Source of the DNA: Dactylis glomerata
Lineage: Eukaryota > Streptophyta > Magnoliopsida > Poales > Poaceae
Direction: 5' to 3'
DNA: 64,000 nt
Assembly (NCBI GenBank): GCA_007115705.1
Contig: QXEO01000879.1
Location: 1,054,001 to 1,118,000, forward strand
Made by a program: the position numbers and the translations under genes. The notes beneath the pieces were generated by a model. The model was not told the origin of the DNA, did not search any database, and was given only the letters and a program-made list of their open reading frames with translations. This document shows positions 30,228-42,988 of the stretch, piece by piece. Position 1 is the first letter of the stretch. Each line of letters begins with the position of its first letter.

Positions 30228-32851
30228 TATTTCGATGTTGTGCCAAGAGAAGCCTCTAATTTGAGTGAGGTAAGATTTGGGGATGTTGCTGTCCTGAAAC
30301 TGTTTTCGGTGCTGCACCGTAAAAATTCGTGAAAATTCTCTGTATACCTTTTGGACCTCAAATTTCTTGTGCATATGCCCCAGGTTATATCCAAACTTTC
30401 ATTAGCTGAACACTTTTTGATTTGAGCAACAGAAAACCCCTCAAAAATTCGACCTTTGTTAGCTATTCTGTTTTAACAGATTTCTGCCACTATTTGTTTT
30501 TGCCGCTTTATCGCTTTCTTTTTGGAGTTCTTTTGATCACAGAACTTTTGGGGAAGTTGCTACAGTAGTATACACTTAATATGTGGTGGTTTTGGGTTGA
30601 AACCTGAAGCAAAAGAGGTTGATTATATGTTATGCTTACACTAATGTTGCTAATAGATTTGTGTTTAGTTTTGTATGAAGGAAGTTTTCAAGTGTAGGGA
30701 TTGGAGAATGGTGAGATGAGTTGAAGAATGGACAAAAGCTCAAGTTTGGGGATGCCCATGCATCACCTCAAGAAATATCCAAGAGGTACAAGCATCAAAG
30801 CTTGGGGATGCCCCTGAGGAACCCCCTTCTTCATCGGCAAAAATCAGGTCACCTTTCAAAACACTATATTTTTATTGCTTCATGCATTATGCGTTTTTCT
30901 TGGAGCGTCAGTTGTTTTAGTTTTCTTAGTTAGTTTAGTTTTGTTTGCTGCAATAAATGGTTAGACCCCAACTTTCTTTTGGAGAAGTTGCCTTGCTTTT
31001 CATTTGCCAAGAACGCTCTAGTTTTCACTCTTATCAAAAACCGAGTGTTCTTCTTTTTCTGCTACTGCTTTTGATTTTTGTTTTCACCTTGATTTGCATT
31101 CAGACCTTGTCATATATTTTCATCAAGGTGTATTTTTGCCTCTGATCTTTATTGGTTTTCATCAAAAGAGGTGTCTTAAAAAATTTCAAATGGTGTTGGA
31201 AAAGAGAAAAAGCTTTATGCAAAAAAGTGGTACAAGAAGGAGCTTGTGTAGACTGCGGCTTAGGCTTTTTCATGTCATGCTTGATGTATTTTTGATAGTA
31301 TGCTTAGTGGTTTTGCTATAGCATGACTTGTCTCAAATAACTGAGATTGCTTAATAAGCCTTTGAAAAAATCATGCATTGTTTTTATTGTATGGAATCAT
31401 TATTTTGGTTTTCTCCTTGATGCTTTATTTGGGTTGACTTGGCGCATGCTCACACATGTTAGACTCTTACAAAGTCGCCAATAGCCTCTATGATCATTTA
31501 GTTTTTGACTTTTGATGCCATATTATGCTTATTTTAATGTCGCTTTGTCGCTTTGCATGATTATGGCCATTATTGCTCTCTTAGTTGGTCGCTCCCAGTC
31601 TTTTGCTAGCCCTCGCCTTATACTGAGTAGGAGCTCTACTCATGCATCCAACTCCTAAAAACCAAAGTTTTCCAAAGTGTCCACCATACATACCTATTAG
31701 CAATTTGCTATTCCAAGTAAATTTGATTTGCTTTTATCTACTCTTCAAATTAAACTCTTACCAGTGTTATACGAAAATTGGTTAGTAAAGCTCTCACGAA
31801 CCGGAAGGCACACTTTACCTTTTCCTGTTCTTAAAAATTTAACATTGTGGTCTCTTATGTTGAGTTGGTATGCTTGCAAGTTGTAAGTTGGATACTAGCC
31901 CAACCATGCTGTCATGGGGCAAGCTTTCATCATTGCACTTCTTATTTGAGTTGATATCGTAATCTTTTGTTTATGGATGCCCGCGGTGTGAAATGAATTG
32001 GGAATCTTGCGGGGATCATGGAGTTTGTATATGTGTTAGGGAAACGCCCGGGCCGCCAATCTAAGCCATGCATAATTCATGGTGGAAATTTATAGCATAC
32101 CCATGGTGGACATTCGATGACGCATCTCAAAATAAAAAGCTAAACAAATGGCAAATAAAAGAGATGTCGAGGTGTTCATTGTCTGCTTGTCCTGTCATTT
32201 TGATGTGGGCTTGTTCCATGTCATCGGGCACGGAGGTACCCCATTGGCGGTTCTCGATGATACATATATACTTACAATGACAAGAGCCTTGCTTGGGACT
32301 CTAAGTAAAGTAGCATGAGGTTTGGGTACTCGTATTCAGGGGGGCACGAGGTTTTTGACTTATGATTTGTCAAGCATATGCATCATAATTGTTCTCGTAT
32401 TAACTCTAACCATTCAAGATGCTTATGATGGGGGCAATGAGAGCTCAAAGCCGGTAAGTAACATAATTTTTGAAGGTCTGTAAAACTTGCAAACACTGCT
32501 TCCCTCCGCGAAGGGCCTTTCTTTTACTTTTATGTTGAGTCACCAACTTCTATCTTTATGCACCATTAAGAGAGCATAGTTGTCATTCTTAGTATAATGT
32601 GCATTGTCCCAAAGTTTTCATTGATTGATTCATATTGTTGGTTTCACTTGTTCTCAAATTATTTGTATCTAGTCACCCTCTTAAACTTGAAGGTGTCCTA
32701 TGCATTTATGTTTTGCTCTCCATGAAGGACAAGCTGAAAACCATTTGTATGTTTTTCCTTATGATTTGAACACACGTTTGACTTTCATTGTTTCATTTTC
32801 ATGATCTTTCATTTGTGTTCATTTTCATGTTATAACATGGTTGCTAAGTTT
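30228..32851 (+). other. C internal non-coding region
   Basis: No ORF with recognisable similarity. Parts align with F's internal region: 30240-30900 with 60240-60890, and the block near 31540-31630 with 61540-61610. Two motifs resembling the PPT occur at 30745-30760 and 30799-30814 (AAGCTTGGGGATGC type). Long conserved non-coding interiors are typical of large retrotransposon derivatives. Confidence 0.7.
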
Positions 32852-34334
32852 CACTACTGCAGAATTGCTTATAGCCGCAAAATTATTAGCGATGGACAAA
32901 AATAAGCCCTTCACTGGTAATCATACCAGTGATAGGCGGATAAATGACCATCGCTAGTATAAAATATCAGCGACGGATGTTACAAATGTCCGTCACTAGT
33001 ATTTCTTATAGACACCTTATGGATCGATCAAATGTACTAGTGACAGCTAGTATCGATGCACGTCACACATATTGGTTCCGACGTATCTCTAAAACCGGTC
33101 CACTGCTTCTCTACTATCTCAAAAATCAATTCGCAGCCCCTATTTTTGTATCTTACTCTCTCTGGCATCCCACGACATGGCGCTCCGCCTGGCCGGCGAT
33201 GATACCCAGTGGACGCTCGAGGAAGGAAGGTCGTCCCTAATCCTCCCAGCTTTCCATCTCCTACCCTCTCTATCACGGGATACATCACAAATTTTGTCGT
33301 AGACAACCAATCCTCTCTCCTTGCCTAGAGAAGAACACCCCGGGCACCACCAATGAATCTCCAGTAACAACCTCCACCTCTCGCATCTGGCCGGAGGAAT
33401 AGAACCGCCTGCCGCTGATCCCCCCCACCCCCGAGATCTAGGTCGACCCACGGATGAGATCCTTCCCGATTCGGGTGCAGCGGCCACGACTCGGGCAAGG
33501 TCGGCGACCACGAATCCGAAGCCCATCTTCCCCAAGATTGCGTGGGTGCCTGATCTACATAGGACCGATAATCTAGAGTTTAACATAGGTAAGCAATATT
33601 ATCACCCCTTCCCAGTCAGATCGAGAAGCAGATCATGTTTATGTTTGGCCCATTCCCAGTCGTTGTGTGCCAGAGCAGAGGAACCAGTACCATGCATAGA
33701 TAATCTGTATGGAAAGCTGTTTTAACAATTTTATTTTACAATGGTCTATGCAGTCCTATAAGAGCCAATACGGGACATTCCTAGCAGCACTGTTGCATTT
33801 GAGTACTTCTTGAGAATTTGGATCACAACCACTCCCTTCAAGCAAAAAAACGTATTGTCACTTCATATTTAATTAGGTATGTACTCGCTTCAAATCATCA
33901 ATTATGTTCCTATACAGCAGCTATGGATAAATGATTTATACATCTACTCTCTATAGGCTAATCAGTGAATCAATATCAGGAAAGCAGAGTTAGGGATGTA
34001 CTGATAATGTTTTGAATAAGATCTAGTAGCGGCCATCATGGAGTAACTATGATGGTCATCATTATTACACATGCCGATTGATTTTACTTGGACCCATGTA
34101 TGTTTAACCTAAAAGTTCATGGTATATTTTTGAATCATTCCTGGTTGCTATTGCCTTAGATCTGTAGTTCTGGATTTACTAGATCAGATCTTAGAATCTT
34201 ACACCATGATTTGATCAAATTAATATTCCCCTCAGCATGGAATACGTTGTGTTGTTCTGTGGATTGTAGATCAGCCTGTAAGTCGGATACTAACTAAGTC
34301 GGATACTAACTGTTGACATTTAACAGCTGCACAG

Positions 34335-34425
34335 AATGTGGGGCACACTCTTGGCCGATATTGTCATTTATATGATCGGGTTCGATAATGCTAGGATCGT
34401 GCAGGCAATGTATGCGTTTGTTTAG
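34335..34425 (+). other. Exon-like segment in CACTA-2
   Basis: 91 bp between GCTGCACAG and TTTAG|GTGAGG. One frame reads M-W-G-T-L-L-A-D-I-V-I-Y-M-I-G. The borders look like splice sites and the sequence differs from the AT-rich surroundings, suggesting a captured gene fragment. Source unknown. Confidence 0.3.
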
Positions 34426-35176
34426 GTGAGGTTCATTTTATCTCATTGTTTGGTCTCAGTATCTTCATGGGTTCATATGTCGCCTTCGTTGCAGATTTGG
34501 CTAACTTGGTCATGTTACATGTAGTCTCGAGAAGAAAGGCGACAGAATGATCATTACTGAACAAGCCGTAAGCATTCTGATAGTATGTATCATTACTTCT
34601 CCATAGCATACATTATTTATCACGCATATCAAAATCTGGCCTAGTACTGCATGATAGGCTCTACAACTCTTGATAGTAGTGCATAGAGCAGCAGTGGTTC
34701 ATACCTTCCAATTTCAGAAGGCTCATGGTTACTTCCTATTTAAGAATACATGTATATCTTAGGAATAATAGCAGTTTCAGGATCTAAATGATATAATGGT
34801 ACTTAACAAATACCTCATGTTGGCCATTTGGGTCACTACTCTCCGAAGGTGGTAGTTTTGAGTGAATATACATCCGCTTCAAGCTTGTGAGGGGTGCTGA
34901 AGTTATAGACCATAGGTTCCATTCTGTAATAGCTAAACAATTGTAAAAAAAACTGCTCCTTGATCTTAAACTACTGCACCTTACCATGCAACTTAACATT
35001 TAGTTAGTCAAGGCACACATTGTTGGCATGATTTCATGCTTTACACAAGTCACCCATATATTATAGATATCCTGGGACCTCATCAAGTCGTCCCAAAGTT
35101 TTTCATCCAAAATTTGATTGTGAGTCTGTCTCGCTGCTTTTTATGGCATGTCGTTTTATTTCTCTCTTTATGTGAA

Positions 35177-37616
35177 CTAGCAGGGTGGCCCGCGCATTTG
35201 CGCGGCTAGAGTTGTTATTTACTTTCTTATTCATACTCGTTACATCTTATTAGTTTATTAGCTTTTAGATAATAGATACGAAAACCTCACATGTAGCCCG
35301 GTTTTGTTTTCATTATTCAAATTTTAAAAACTTCAAATTTGAACATTCCAAAACATTTGGAAAAAATACATGGATGTAGACAATGTTGTATTCTGTCAAT
35401 GTGTGAATTTTCAGATTGACATTCATTGTATGTTGCTCCCAGTAAAAATAATAAAATCTCATAAAAATGACAAAATTTTGATTATAGTGCACTGTTCATC
35501 ACTACACCGAGGACAAAATCAAGATTTTTTATTTTTTGCTAAGCCCAAAATATAACATATTTTATTCTAAAAATGTACACACTTGTAGATCACAATATTG
35601 TCTTCATCCTGTATTTTTTTCGATTTATTTTGAAATAGTTAAATTGGATTTTAGAGGTTTAGAAAGCAGCCTATATTTAGGCCAAGCTACAAAAGTCCAC
35701 TTTCGTGTTAGATAGAATACTTTTAATAGAACAACATGTAGCCAAATCATATATATCATGTGAAAGCCAAATTTGTATTGTTGTCTCCATGAGTTATTCG
35801 CTATTTAATTTAATTTCAACTTCAATAAAACCCCGCTGAGCCTGCATGTTGTAGGTAAATACTTAAGACATGCCATGATAAATAACATTGGTACTAATAT
35901 GTAGCTTTTTCTATCACACTTCCTATCCTTGAGTACACAACTTTTAATCGAATTGTTTATCTTTTCATAGGTAAGGTTATTGAGAAAAATATTCAATCAA
36001 CAACAAATGGACAATTCTAGATATCAGACATAATTTCCATCGTGTGTATTCTAGACCATGTATCCTGACATGATGTTTTGTGAGTAGATCATGGCGATAT
36101 GATTATTTTATAGTTGGTTTAGAACTCCACTGTCTATGTAATCCTTATCTTATTTGAATAATTTATAATTAAATATGTGCATTACTTGCTTACGTCTTTG
36201 CCACTTAATCTCACCCCATCCATACTTTTGACTCTTCTTTCACCGGTGATACGTCGATGTACTATATCAATCAGCGTCGATTAATCACTCAGCTTCTTCT
36301 GTTTCTTCAATGACGGGGTGTCAGATTGATGTCCGTGCGTTGGCGCAGATGTCGTCGATGCCATCGGCGCTGCGGCTGTTGGCCAAGGCATGTTAGTCGG
36401 GCGTTCAAGCGGTTTGGGTTCGTACTGTACACATCGCCGTCGTGCGGTCGCTCCACCGCCACAGGGCGTGTACGGGATGAATTGCTTGTCGCCGGGCGTG
36501 TGCGAGCATCTGATATGCATGTGGAGCTCAACCGGGGAGCGGAGTATATACGGTGCTCAGCTGTAGATGCATTGCGTGTCCATGAGTTGATCTGCTTCGC
36601 TGCTGCAGGAACGCCGTTAGAGCCGTGTAGCTCGCGGAATCCGTAGCATCCGTGTCTTCTCGCCTCTACCGCCGAGCTGCAGCTTTTCCTGTGCCGTCCT
36701 GCTGCAACCCACGGCCTAGGGTTAGGGATGTCTGTATCCGCTGGAAGTCCATGAAAACGTGATGCAAACTGACTATTGTCTATATACTCGAACAAACACA
36801 ACAGATCGACAGTACTTGATATTCATAAGCTACCATGGGCGAACGAATGGAGTCAATAACCGCCCGAGTTGCCTTTATCAATCGGACAAAGGATCATGTC
36901 CAGCTTGTACACTACCTTTTATAAATTGCAACTTTGCAATCTAATGAATCTGAGCAATTGAGCTGTAGAGTACGTCCAGCCTGTATACTCTGCCTTCCTG
37001 ATTGCAAGAGCAGTACATGATGCGGATGATAATGAATCTAATCTGCTGACGCTGTCGCTTCCCGTTAGATCGATGTCAAGCTTGTTGTAGACCCACATCA
37101 GCGCAAGATAGATCCTCGTTGTCTCAGGCTTATTGTAGACTTTGTTCACGACCTTCTTAGGGACGCTTTCATATCAAATCGATCGTCTCGACTTGCCGAT
37201 GTAGACAGTAGACTTGGATACGTGCTTCTACCGTCATTTGAAAGCTACGGAACTCAACCGTCTAGACTCAAAATGTATGGATATATGGATCCTTGGTCAA
37301 CGTGTTAGCTGTCACCGCTACCTAGATTTGATCGATCCCAGTGTTCAAACCTAGAGTTGCTGTTGAGAACTTGAGATATAAGTGGAGCCGTGTGGAGATT
37401 TGCTAGATTTATTTGATCTGAGCTACTTAAAGAGCTAGAGTTAATGTTGGGTACGTGTAGTTTCTTTTCCGTCATAGCTTTATGGTAGACGTGGGGCAAA
37501 AGGACATCAGATTGAGATCGGACGCGTGAGGAAGTTAATCTAAGCCGTTGTTTAGCTTTGATTATTTCTAGCTAATCTAGACCGTTGATTGTTAGTTATT
37601 TTAATAATATAATAGA
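35177..37616 (-). mobile_element. Helitron B (2,440 bp), near-identical to Helitron A
   Basis: Same termini and length as Helitron A, offset by exactly 26,145 bp, flanked by A (35176) and T (37617). I count about seven substitutions: at A-copy positions 9524, 9805, 10167, 10386, 10711, 11285 and 11453. It lies in CACTA-2. ORFs within it are shared with Helitron A only because the copies are recent. Confidence 0.92.
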
Positions 37617-38397
37617 TATCCAACAGGAGCAAGTTCTTGATAGGCAGGAAACACATGATTAACACGCCTCCCTTATACCATTAAAAAATTGTCTACATAC
37701 CATAGATCCTGGATGGTCCTCCGAGTTCTGCAAGAGGGACAAAGTAAGTTCTCACCTTCCCCATGTTTATTATCTTTGGGTTAGAGTAGCTTCAGGCTTG
37801 ATCTGGCATCTCATTGTCTTTCTTTGTCATTTGCGCGAGATGCAGAACTGCTTAACAGTAGGATCCCATCATAGTTTTACTGCTAGCATAAATTCAAATT
37901 CGAAGTTTAATGTGAACTTAAAAACCCAATTTTAGCAGCAATGAACATTACAGGAAATATACAATTAGACAATATAACTGATTAACGTTGGAGACAATAT
38001 AAGCATCTGCATAGGAATCTAATATTGTACATGGCCTAAGGATCTCACGATAGTTAAGAATTTGAGGATGACCATAGTATACTCTTGTCCACTACTGGAA
38101 TTACTTTTTTGGTACCACAACGCAGAAAGATAACTTGAGGGAGGCAAGTGAGAAGGTGATGATGGTTAATAGTTAAGGAGGTTCAAAATCAATTTTCTCT
38201 TAGTTTATGGGCTCACTAAATTATTCACTTTGCTGAATATCTTTTCGATGCAGATTACAAATGTAGTTCTATATGATTTCACCCATGTTCTGCACCTTAC
38301 AATGTATTGATACCTTCATGTTAGGCGATACTTCATGAGAGATTAAAATGGGATACTTTCCTAATATTTCATAATCTCATAATTTTGCGTTTGACGA

Positions 38398-38700
38398 GTG
38401 TGATCTGAGCGACCAACGCTACTATTTTAGAGAAGGTCACTCTGTACCATTGCAAGGTACTTCTCATTTCTCTTGGTTCTCTCTAACGTGCATATTTTAA
38501 TTCTGCAGTCTTGCAGGTTGGGTCTATGCATTTTACGGCCAAGCTTCCAGAAGGCTCTAGGAAAAGGAACGCAAAGAGATTATCTAAAGAGGATAAATGT
38601 CTCCCTTTCATCGGTCATGGGCTTCATGTTGCCAACTTGGCTAGTACTAGTAGTAGTTATTCTGGTTCAGAGACCACAATATTTGTTACAAATGTTATAT
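38398..38700 (+). other. Exon-like segments near the right end of CACTA-2
   Basis: A reading segment with D-Q-R-Y-Y-F-R-E-G-H-S-V-P-L-Q ends at a donor-like CAAG|GTAC (38456). After a pyrimidine-rich stretch and TTCTGCAG (38508) or CTTGCAG (38516), a second segment reads V-G-S-M-H-F-T-A-K-L-P-E-G-S. The apparent intron is only 52-60 nt. Possible captured exons; no family recognised. Confidence 0.28.
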
Positions 38701-39155
38701 AAAAAATTAATGCACAAGATATTATAGAGTTAAATAATATAAGCTTATGTGGAATTTATGCAAATATGGATACATTGTATATATGAATGGATTATGTATG
38801 TATAATTATATTTTTTTAATTCCTAAAAACTTAGTAGTGACGGGCTACACAAATATACCTGTCATTGGTAATGGATATACCAGTGACGGGCATATTGCCC
38901 GTCACTAGTAACCTGTTACCAGTGACAGTATATCAGTGACGGGCAGTTTGCCCGTCACTGATAGGCCAAAAAGGCCCGTCACTGGTAAGCCTTTCTGCAG
39001 TAGTGTTTCTATTATCAAGATTATGTCTTTCATGCCCATGTTTTAAGTTCTTTGATCCCAGCACTCAATGCTTTACCTATATAATCAAGATTGTGATGGT
39101 GCATGTCAGCTCAAAAATTATTTCTTTTGTTATCACTTACCTACTCGAGGACGAG

Positions 39156-39177
39156 CAGGAGTTAAGCTTGAGGATGC
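39156..39177 (+). other. C polypurine tract region
   Basis: AGGAGTTAAGCTTGAGGATGC lies directly before the 3' LTR. It is the expected plus-strand primer site and is almost identical in F (62695-62714). Confidence 0.65.
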
Positions 39178-40594
39178 TGATACGTCTCAAGCGTATCTAT
39201 AATTTTTGATGCTCCATGCTTGTTTTTATACCATTTGCCTTGTGTTTCGTTACACTTCGTGGCGTTTTTATGCGATTTCCGGAACTAACCTATTGACAAG
39301 ATGCCACAGTGCCAGTTCCATGTTTTCTGCTGTTTTTGTGTTTCAGAAAAGCTACACAGGAAATATTCTTGGAATTGGACGAAACAAGTTCCAGAACTCC
39401 TATTTTTCCCGGAAGCTTCCAGAGGACCGAAAGAGAGCCGGAGGGGGGCCAGGTAGGCGTGGCCCAGCCCCTGGCCGCGCCCCCTAGGTGTGAGGAGCCC
39501 CTGGCAGCCCCCTGACGATGCCCCTTTGCCTATATAAAGCCTCGGGATGGAAAACCCTAGGGGGGTTGGCAATTTTCCAGAGAGAGTTTCGCAGCTCTGC
39601 CGCCGCCATCGCCAAATTTTGGGGGACAGAAGTCTCTGTTCCGGCACCCTGTCGGGACGGGGAAGTGCCCCCGGAGCCATCTCCATCGGTCTCCATTGCC
39701 GTCTCCGCCGTCTCCATCGACCTCACCGCCATCTCCATCAACCTTGCTGTCTCCTATGATGAGGAGGGAGTAGTTCACCCCCAGGGCTGAGGGCTCTACC
39801 GATAGCTATGTGGTTCACCTCTCTCTCCCATGATGTGATCTTTATGTGATCGTGAGCTTTGTATCTAGTTGAACTGGTAGATGTTATTATTCAGATATTA
39901 TGCTACTCCTATGCCTTATTATTATACTCTCCGGAGATACCTCGTATCATGGTGTAAAGGTGACTAGTGTGTGCATCATGTGTATCTTTTTGGTTAATGT
40001 CTCTATGAAATGTTGGTGTTTGTGGGAACCATCTAGTGCGTTCATGGTGATAGTGTGGGACAATCTAGTTTGGGTACATATGGACTTTAAGGAGTGCTTC
40101 GTAGCCCTACGCATGATTAGTGTTCTTTTTCCATTGGAGAATTGTTTTGAGTTGCATATGGATGATAGTGTCTATTGGTTCAATTATGTTATATTTGTTG
40201 AGAGTGTGTCCACTAGTGAAAGTATGATCCCTAGGCCTTGTTTCCAAGCATTGCACACCGTTTACTTACTGTTTTGTTACATGTTTGCTCGCAGCGACAT
40301 TTATTTCAGATCACATTTGCTACTCATAATCATCACTACTACTTGTATTTCACTATCTCTTCGCCGAACTAGTGCACCTATACATCTGACAAGTGTATTG
40401 GGTGTGTTGGGGACACAAGAGACTTTCTGTATTGTAATTGCAGGGTTGCTTGAGAGGGATAACTTTGACCTCTTCCTCCCTAAGTTCGATAAACCTTGGG
40501 TGATTCACTTAAGGGAAACTTGCTGCTGCTCTACAAACCTCTGCACTTGGAGGCCCAACACTGTCTACAAGAACAGACGCGTGCGTAGACATCA
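39178..40594 (+). repeat. C 3' LTR (1,417 bp)
   Basis: Aligns over its whole length with the 5' LTR, with scattered substitutions and small indels; for example AAATG in the 5' copy against AAGCG near the start, and about 10 bp less around 39450. TATA box at 39531-39538. The ORF starting at 39900 is LTR sequence running into B's gag and is not a gene. Confidence 0.92.
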
Positions 40595-40599
40595 TCGCG

Positions 40600-40830
40600 C
40601 TCCTGAGGAACAGATGCAGCAGATGATGGAAGCCCAGGCTCAACTCATGCAAGTCATGACTCAGTTTCTGGCCAACGCTAACAACAATAATAACAACAAA
40701 AACAACAACCCTCCACCACCACCACCCCCTCGGGTTGACATGCTTACAAGGTTCCTAAGGCTACATCTTGCCAAGTTTTTCTCATGCTGCTGGACCACTA
40801 GAAGCCATGGATTGGCTCTGTTCTATCAAC
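40600..40830 (+). pseudogene. B gag, continuation after C
   Basis: Continues the six codons at 24262. Residues M-M-E-A-Q-A-Q-L-M-Q-V-M-T-Q-F, an Asn-rich run and a Pro-rich run, then R-F-L-R-L-H-L-A-K-F, match the N-terminal part of D's gag. Similarity stops near 40790, where an internal deletion removes the gag core. Confidence 0.75.
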
Positions 40831-41168
40831 AAGGACTAGATGTCATCCTAAGCATGGATTGGATGAGCGCTTTTGAGAGAGTCATAGACTGTGCAAACAA
40901 AACCATCACCCTTCGAACTTAAAGGGTCTAAGGTAAACTCTCTTAAGGGGGTTAGTATGCATGAAGTGCCAGACGGAAAGTGATCTCACATATGAAGAGA
41001 AGCCCATCAAAATCTTGGAGGCATCAGAAAGAGTTACTTGAACCAAGACTATCAAATTCTGCAAAGTTCAGTGGAGTCACCATACGGAAGAAGAAGAAAG
41101 ATAAGATGAACTTCAAGAAGACCACCCGCACCTATTTGCTAGCCAATCCGAATCTCGAGGGCGAGATT
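40831..41168 (+). pseudogene. B protease tail and chromodomain remnant
   Basis: G-L-D-V-I-L-S-M-D-W-M corresponds to the end of D's protease (G-L-D-V-I-L-G-M-D-W-M). After the internal PPT-like site the sequence jumps to the chromodomain tail (E-K-P-I-K-I-L-E ... F-C-K-V-Q-W-S-H-H-T-E-E). RT, RNase H and integrase are gone. A TGA and a TAA interrupt the tail frame. Confidence 0.75.
40941..40955 (+). other. B internal copy of the polypurine tract
   Basis: TCTTAAGGGGGTTAG, identical to 15 of the 17 bases of the tract at B's 3' LTR, at the place equivalent to D's internal copy. Confidence 0.6.
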
Positions 41169-41185
41169 CATCTTAAGGGGGTTAG
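41169..41185 (+). other. B 3' polypurine tract
   Basis: CATCTTAAGGGGGTTAG, three bases before the 3' LTR. Confidence 0.7.
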
Positions 41186-41188
41186 ACT

Positions 41189-42988
41189 TGTAACATCCCA
41201 ATTTTTGGGAAAGGAATTTATAAAATTTTCACATGAAATCATGTCATCATTCATATAATTCTTGCATTTCAAAAGGGTTTTTCCATTCAAGTTTCTATTA
41301 TTTCCTCTATTCTTTCATAACCGATAGGCCAAGTTGTCACAAAACAAATTTGGTTTTGATTTCAAACAGTGAATTAGGTTCCTTTTTGCCTTGTAAAGCT
41401 ACAGAAAATTTTTACAATTTTTTTGTATTTTTATTTGGTTTTTCTAAAAAGACTAAAACTAAAACGGTAAAACAGTTAAATAAAAAAAGATAAAAAAAGA
41501 GAAAGCAGCGCCGGACCGGCAGTCCGGGCCAGCCCAGCCAGCGTCCGACAACAGCACGCACGCGCACCCGCCGTGCGGCCCAGCAAGCCGCCGAGCAGCC
41601 CAGCCAGCCCGAACCGCCCTCCTCCTCTTATCTTTCCTCTTTCTTTTTTTTCCTTTCTGACTGCGGGCCCCAGCCATCACCACTTACCTCCGGACGGAGG
41701 AGACCAAGTCGAGCACGAACCAGAATCTGATCGGGACTCTGCAAAACCAGAGAATTCATTCAAATCTTTGCCCCTTACCCACGCCAAACCTTCTATAAAA
41801 CCCCCTCCTATCCCTCCCCTCGCCTCTCTTCTTTTTTTTTGAAACCCTAGCCGCATCGGAGCTCGCCGCTGCCACCGCCATTGCCGCTCGGCCGAGCTCG
41901 AGCACAGGGTCGGAACGCCACCCCGAGCCCTCCTTTCCCTTCCCCTTCTATTCCCCCTGCTCCGCCGCCCTCCCTAACCCCCTTTTCCCCTTCCGCAGGA
42001 CCCCACAGCTGCCAGGATTTCTCGTCGGAGATCGCCGGAGATCGACATCTCCATCCGCACATCGCCGTCGAATGGAGAAGGAAGAAAAGGTTCCAAGGAG
42101 ATCTTTGTGACCGCCGTGAGGAGCTAAACGTCGTCCTCTACTTCGCCGCGACGGGAGATCGCCGGAGCACCGCCACCGTCGACATCCGAGCACCACCACC
42201 GTCGTCGGCCGACTTTCTCCGGTGAGCTTCCCAGATCAGATCCCAGCCATCCATCATGTTTTAGATATGACGGCCACTAGGGCTGATCCGGGTGAAGGGG
42301 TACCGGCGAATCACGCATCGCCATGTCGCTAGGAATATTCCTGGAATATTCCTATCCGGGTTTGATTTTTGTTTTAAAACACAGATTTGATGTGAATCTT
42401 AGAAAATTCATATCTCAAGTTCTATACGTCCAAATTTAGCAAACTTTGCGCCCAGGGATTCACAAAAATGTGTAGAATATATTTCCAGCATCAAAATCTC
42501 ATATAGTAGCTGTTTTAATTAGTGAATTGCTGCAAGCTTTAATCTTGTGTTTTGGTTATTAAAAATAGTTATAAAATTCTTTTTATAGTAAATCCTTTTG
42601 TTTTAGGTCCCAATGACATCCCTAAGTACTGTAGCATGGCCAAATTATTTTTGGTAACCTTTATATTACTTTTGTAACTTTAGTTTGTATATTTGTTCTA
42701 ATTGGTGTGTTGTTGATGATTTAAGCTTTATAATAAACTCTAAAATTTTGATCATGCCATCATGCATATAGTTAACAATCAGAGAACATGCTAAGTGTCC
42801 TTGTGGTGTTTAAAATACATATGCATGCATACTTTTCTTTTCATGATTGTTTTGTGATTGGTATGTGCTTATAATGCTATATTTCATGTGTAGATTGTGC
42901 TGAGTGCAACGAGTGTCTTTGTGACGAGTGCACCAACTCTTCTCCTCATCAAGTCAAGTGGCACCATTTTCCCTTGTCCTACTGAAAG
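41189..42988 (+). repeat. B 3' LTR, left part
   Basis: Begins TGTAACATCCC and is interrupted by D after GAAAG (42984-42988). It contains TATA box TATAAAA at 41794-41800 and a GC-rich leader. From 42091 it aligns with the 5' LTR at 21340. ORFs across it are not genes. Confidence 0.88.

Larger units (their letters stand above)
32852..39005. mobile_element. CACTA-2, non-autonomous, in C's internal region
   Basis: Ends CACTACTGCAGAA and TTCTGCAGTAGTG, with TSD TTT on both sides (32849-32851, 39006-39008). Subterminal repeats of the CAGTGACGGGC / GCCCGTCACTG type lie at 32900-33010 and 38830-38995. No transposase was recognised. Without Helitron B it measures 3,714 bp. Some exon-like segments with splice signals occur inside. 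Confidence 0.92.
24278..40594 (+). mobile_element. C: gag-only LTR retrotransposon, host of Helitron C and CACTA-2
   Basis: LTRs at 24278-25711 and 39178-40594 share the ends TGATACGTCTC...AGACATCA. The TSD TCGCG is present on both sides (24273-24277, 40595-40599). The PBS has a 10-nt spacer after the LTR. One long gag-like frame (25846-28338) is the only coding region; no protease, RT, RNase H or integrase is present. With the insertions removed, about 8.4 kb remains, including LTRs. PBS type and LTR start suggest an Athila-like, non-autonomous family; this is inference. F is a relative. Confidence 0.92.

Noticed and set aside
33140..33586. 148-codon minus-strand ORF in CACTA-2.
   Set aside because: No domain, and it overlaps a leader-like stretch on the plus strand with a donor-like ATAG|GTAAGC near 33588.
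41459..42225. ORFs over the GC-rich part of B's 3' LTR.
   Set aside because: This is the transcribed leader downstream of the LTR TATA box; ORFs exist on both strands and none has a recognisable domain.
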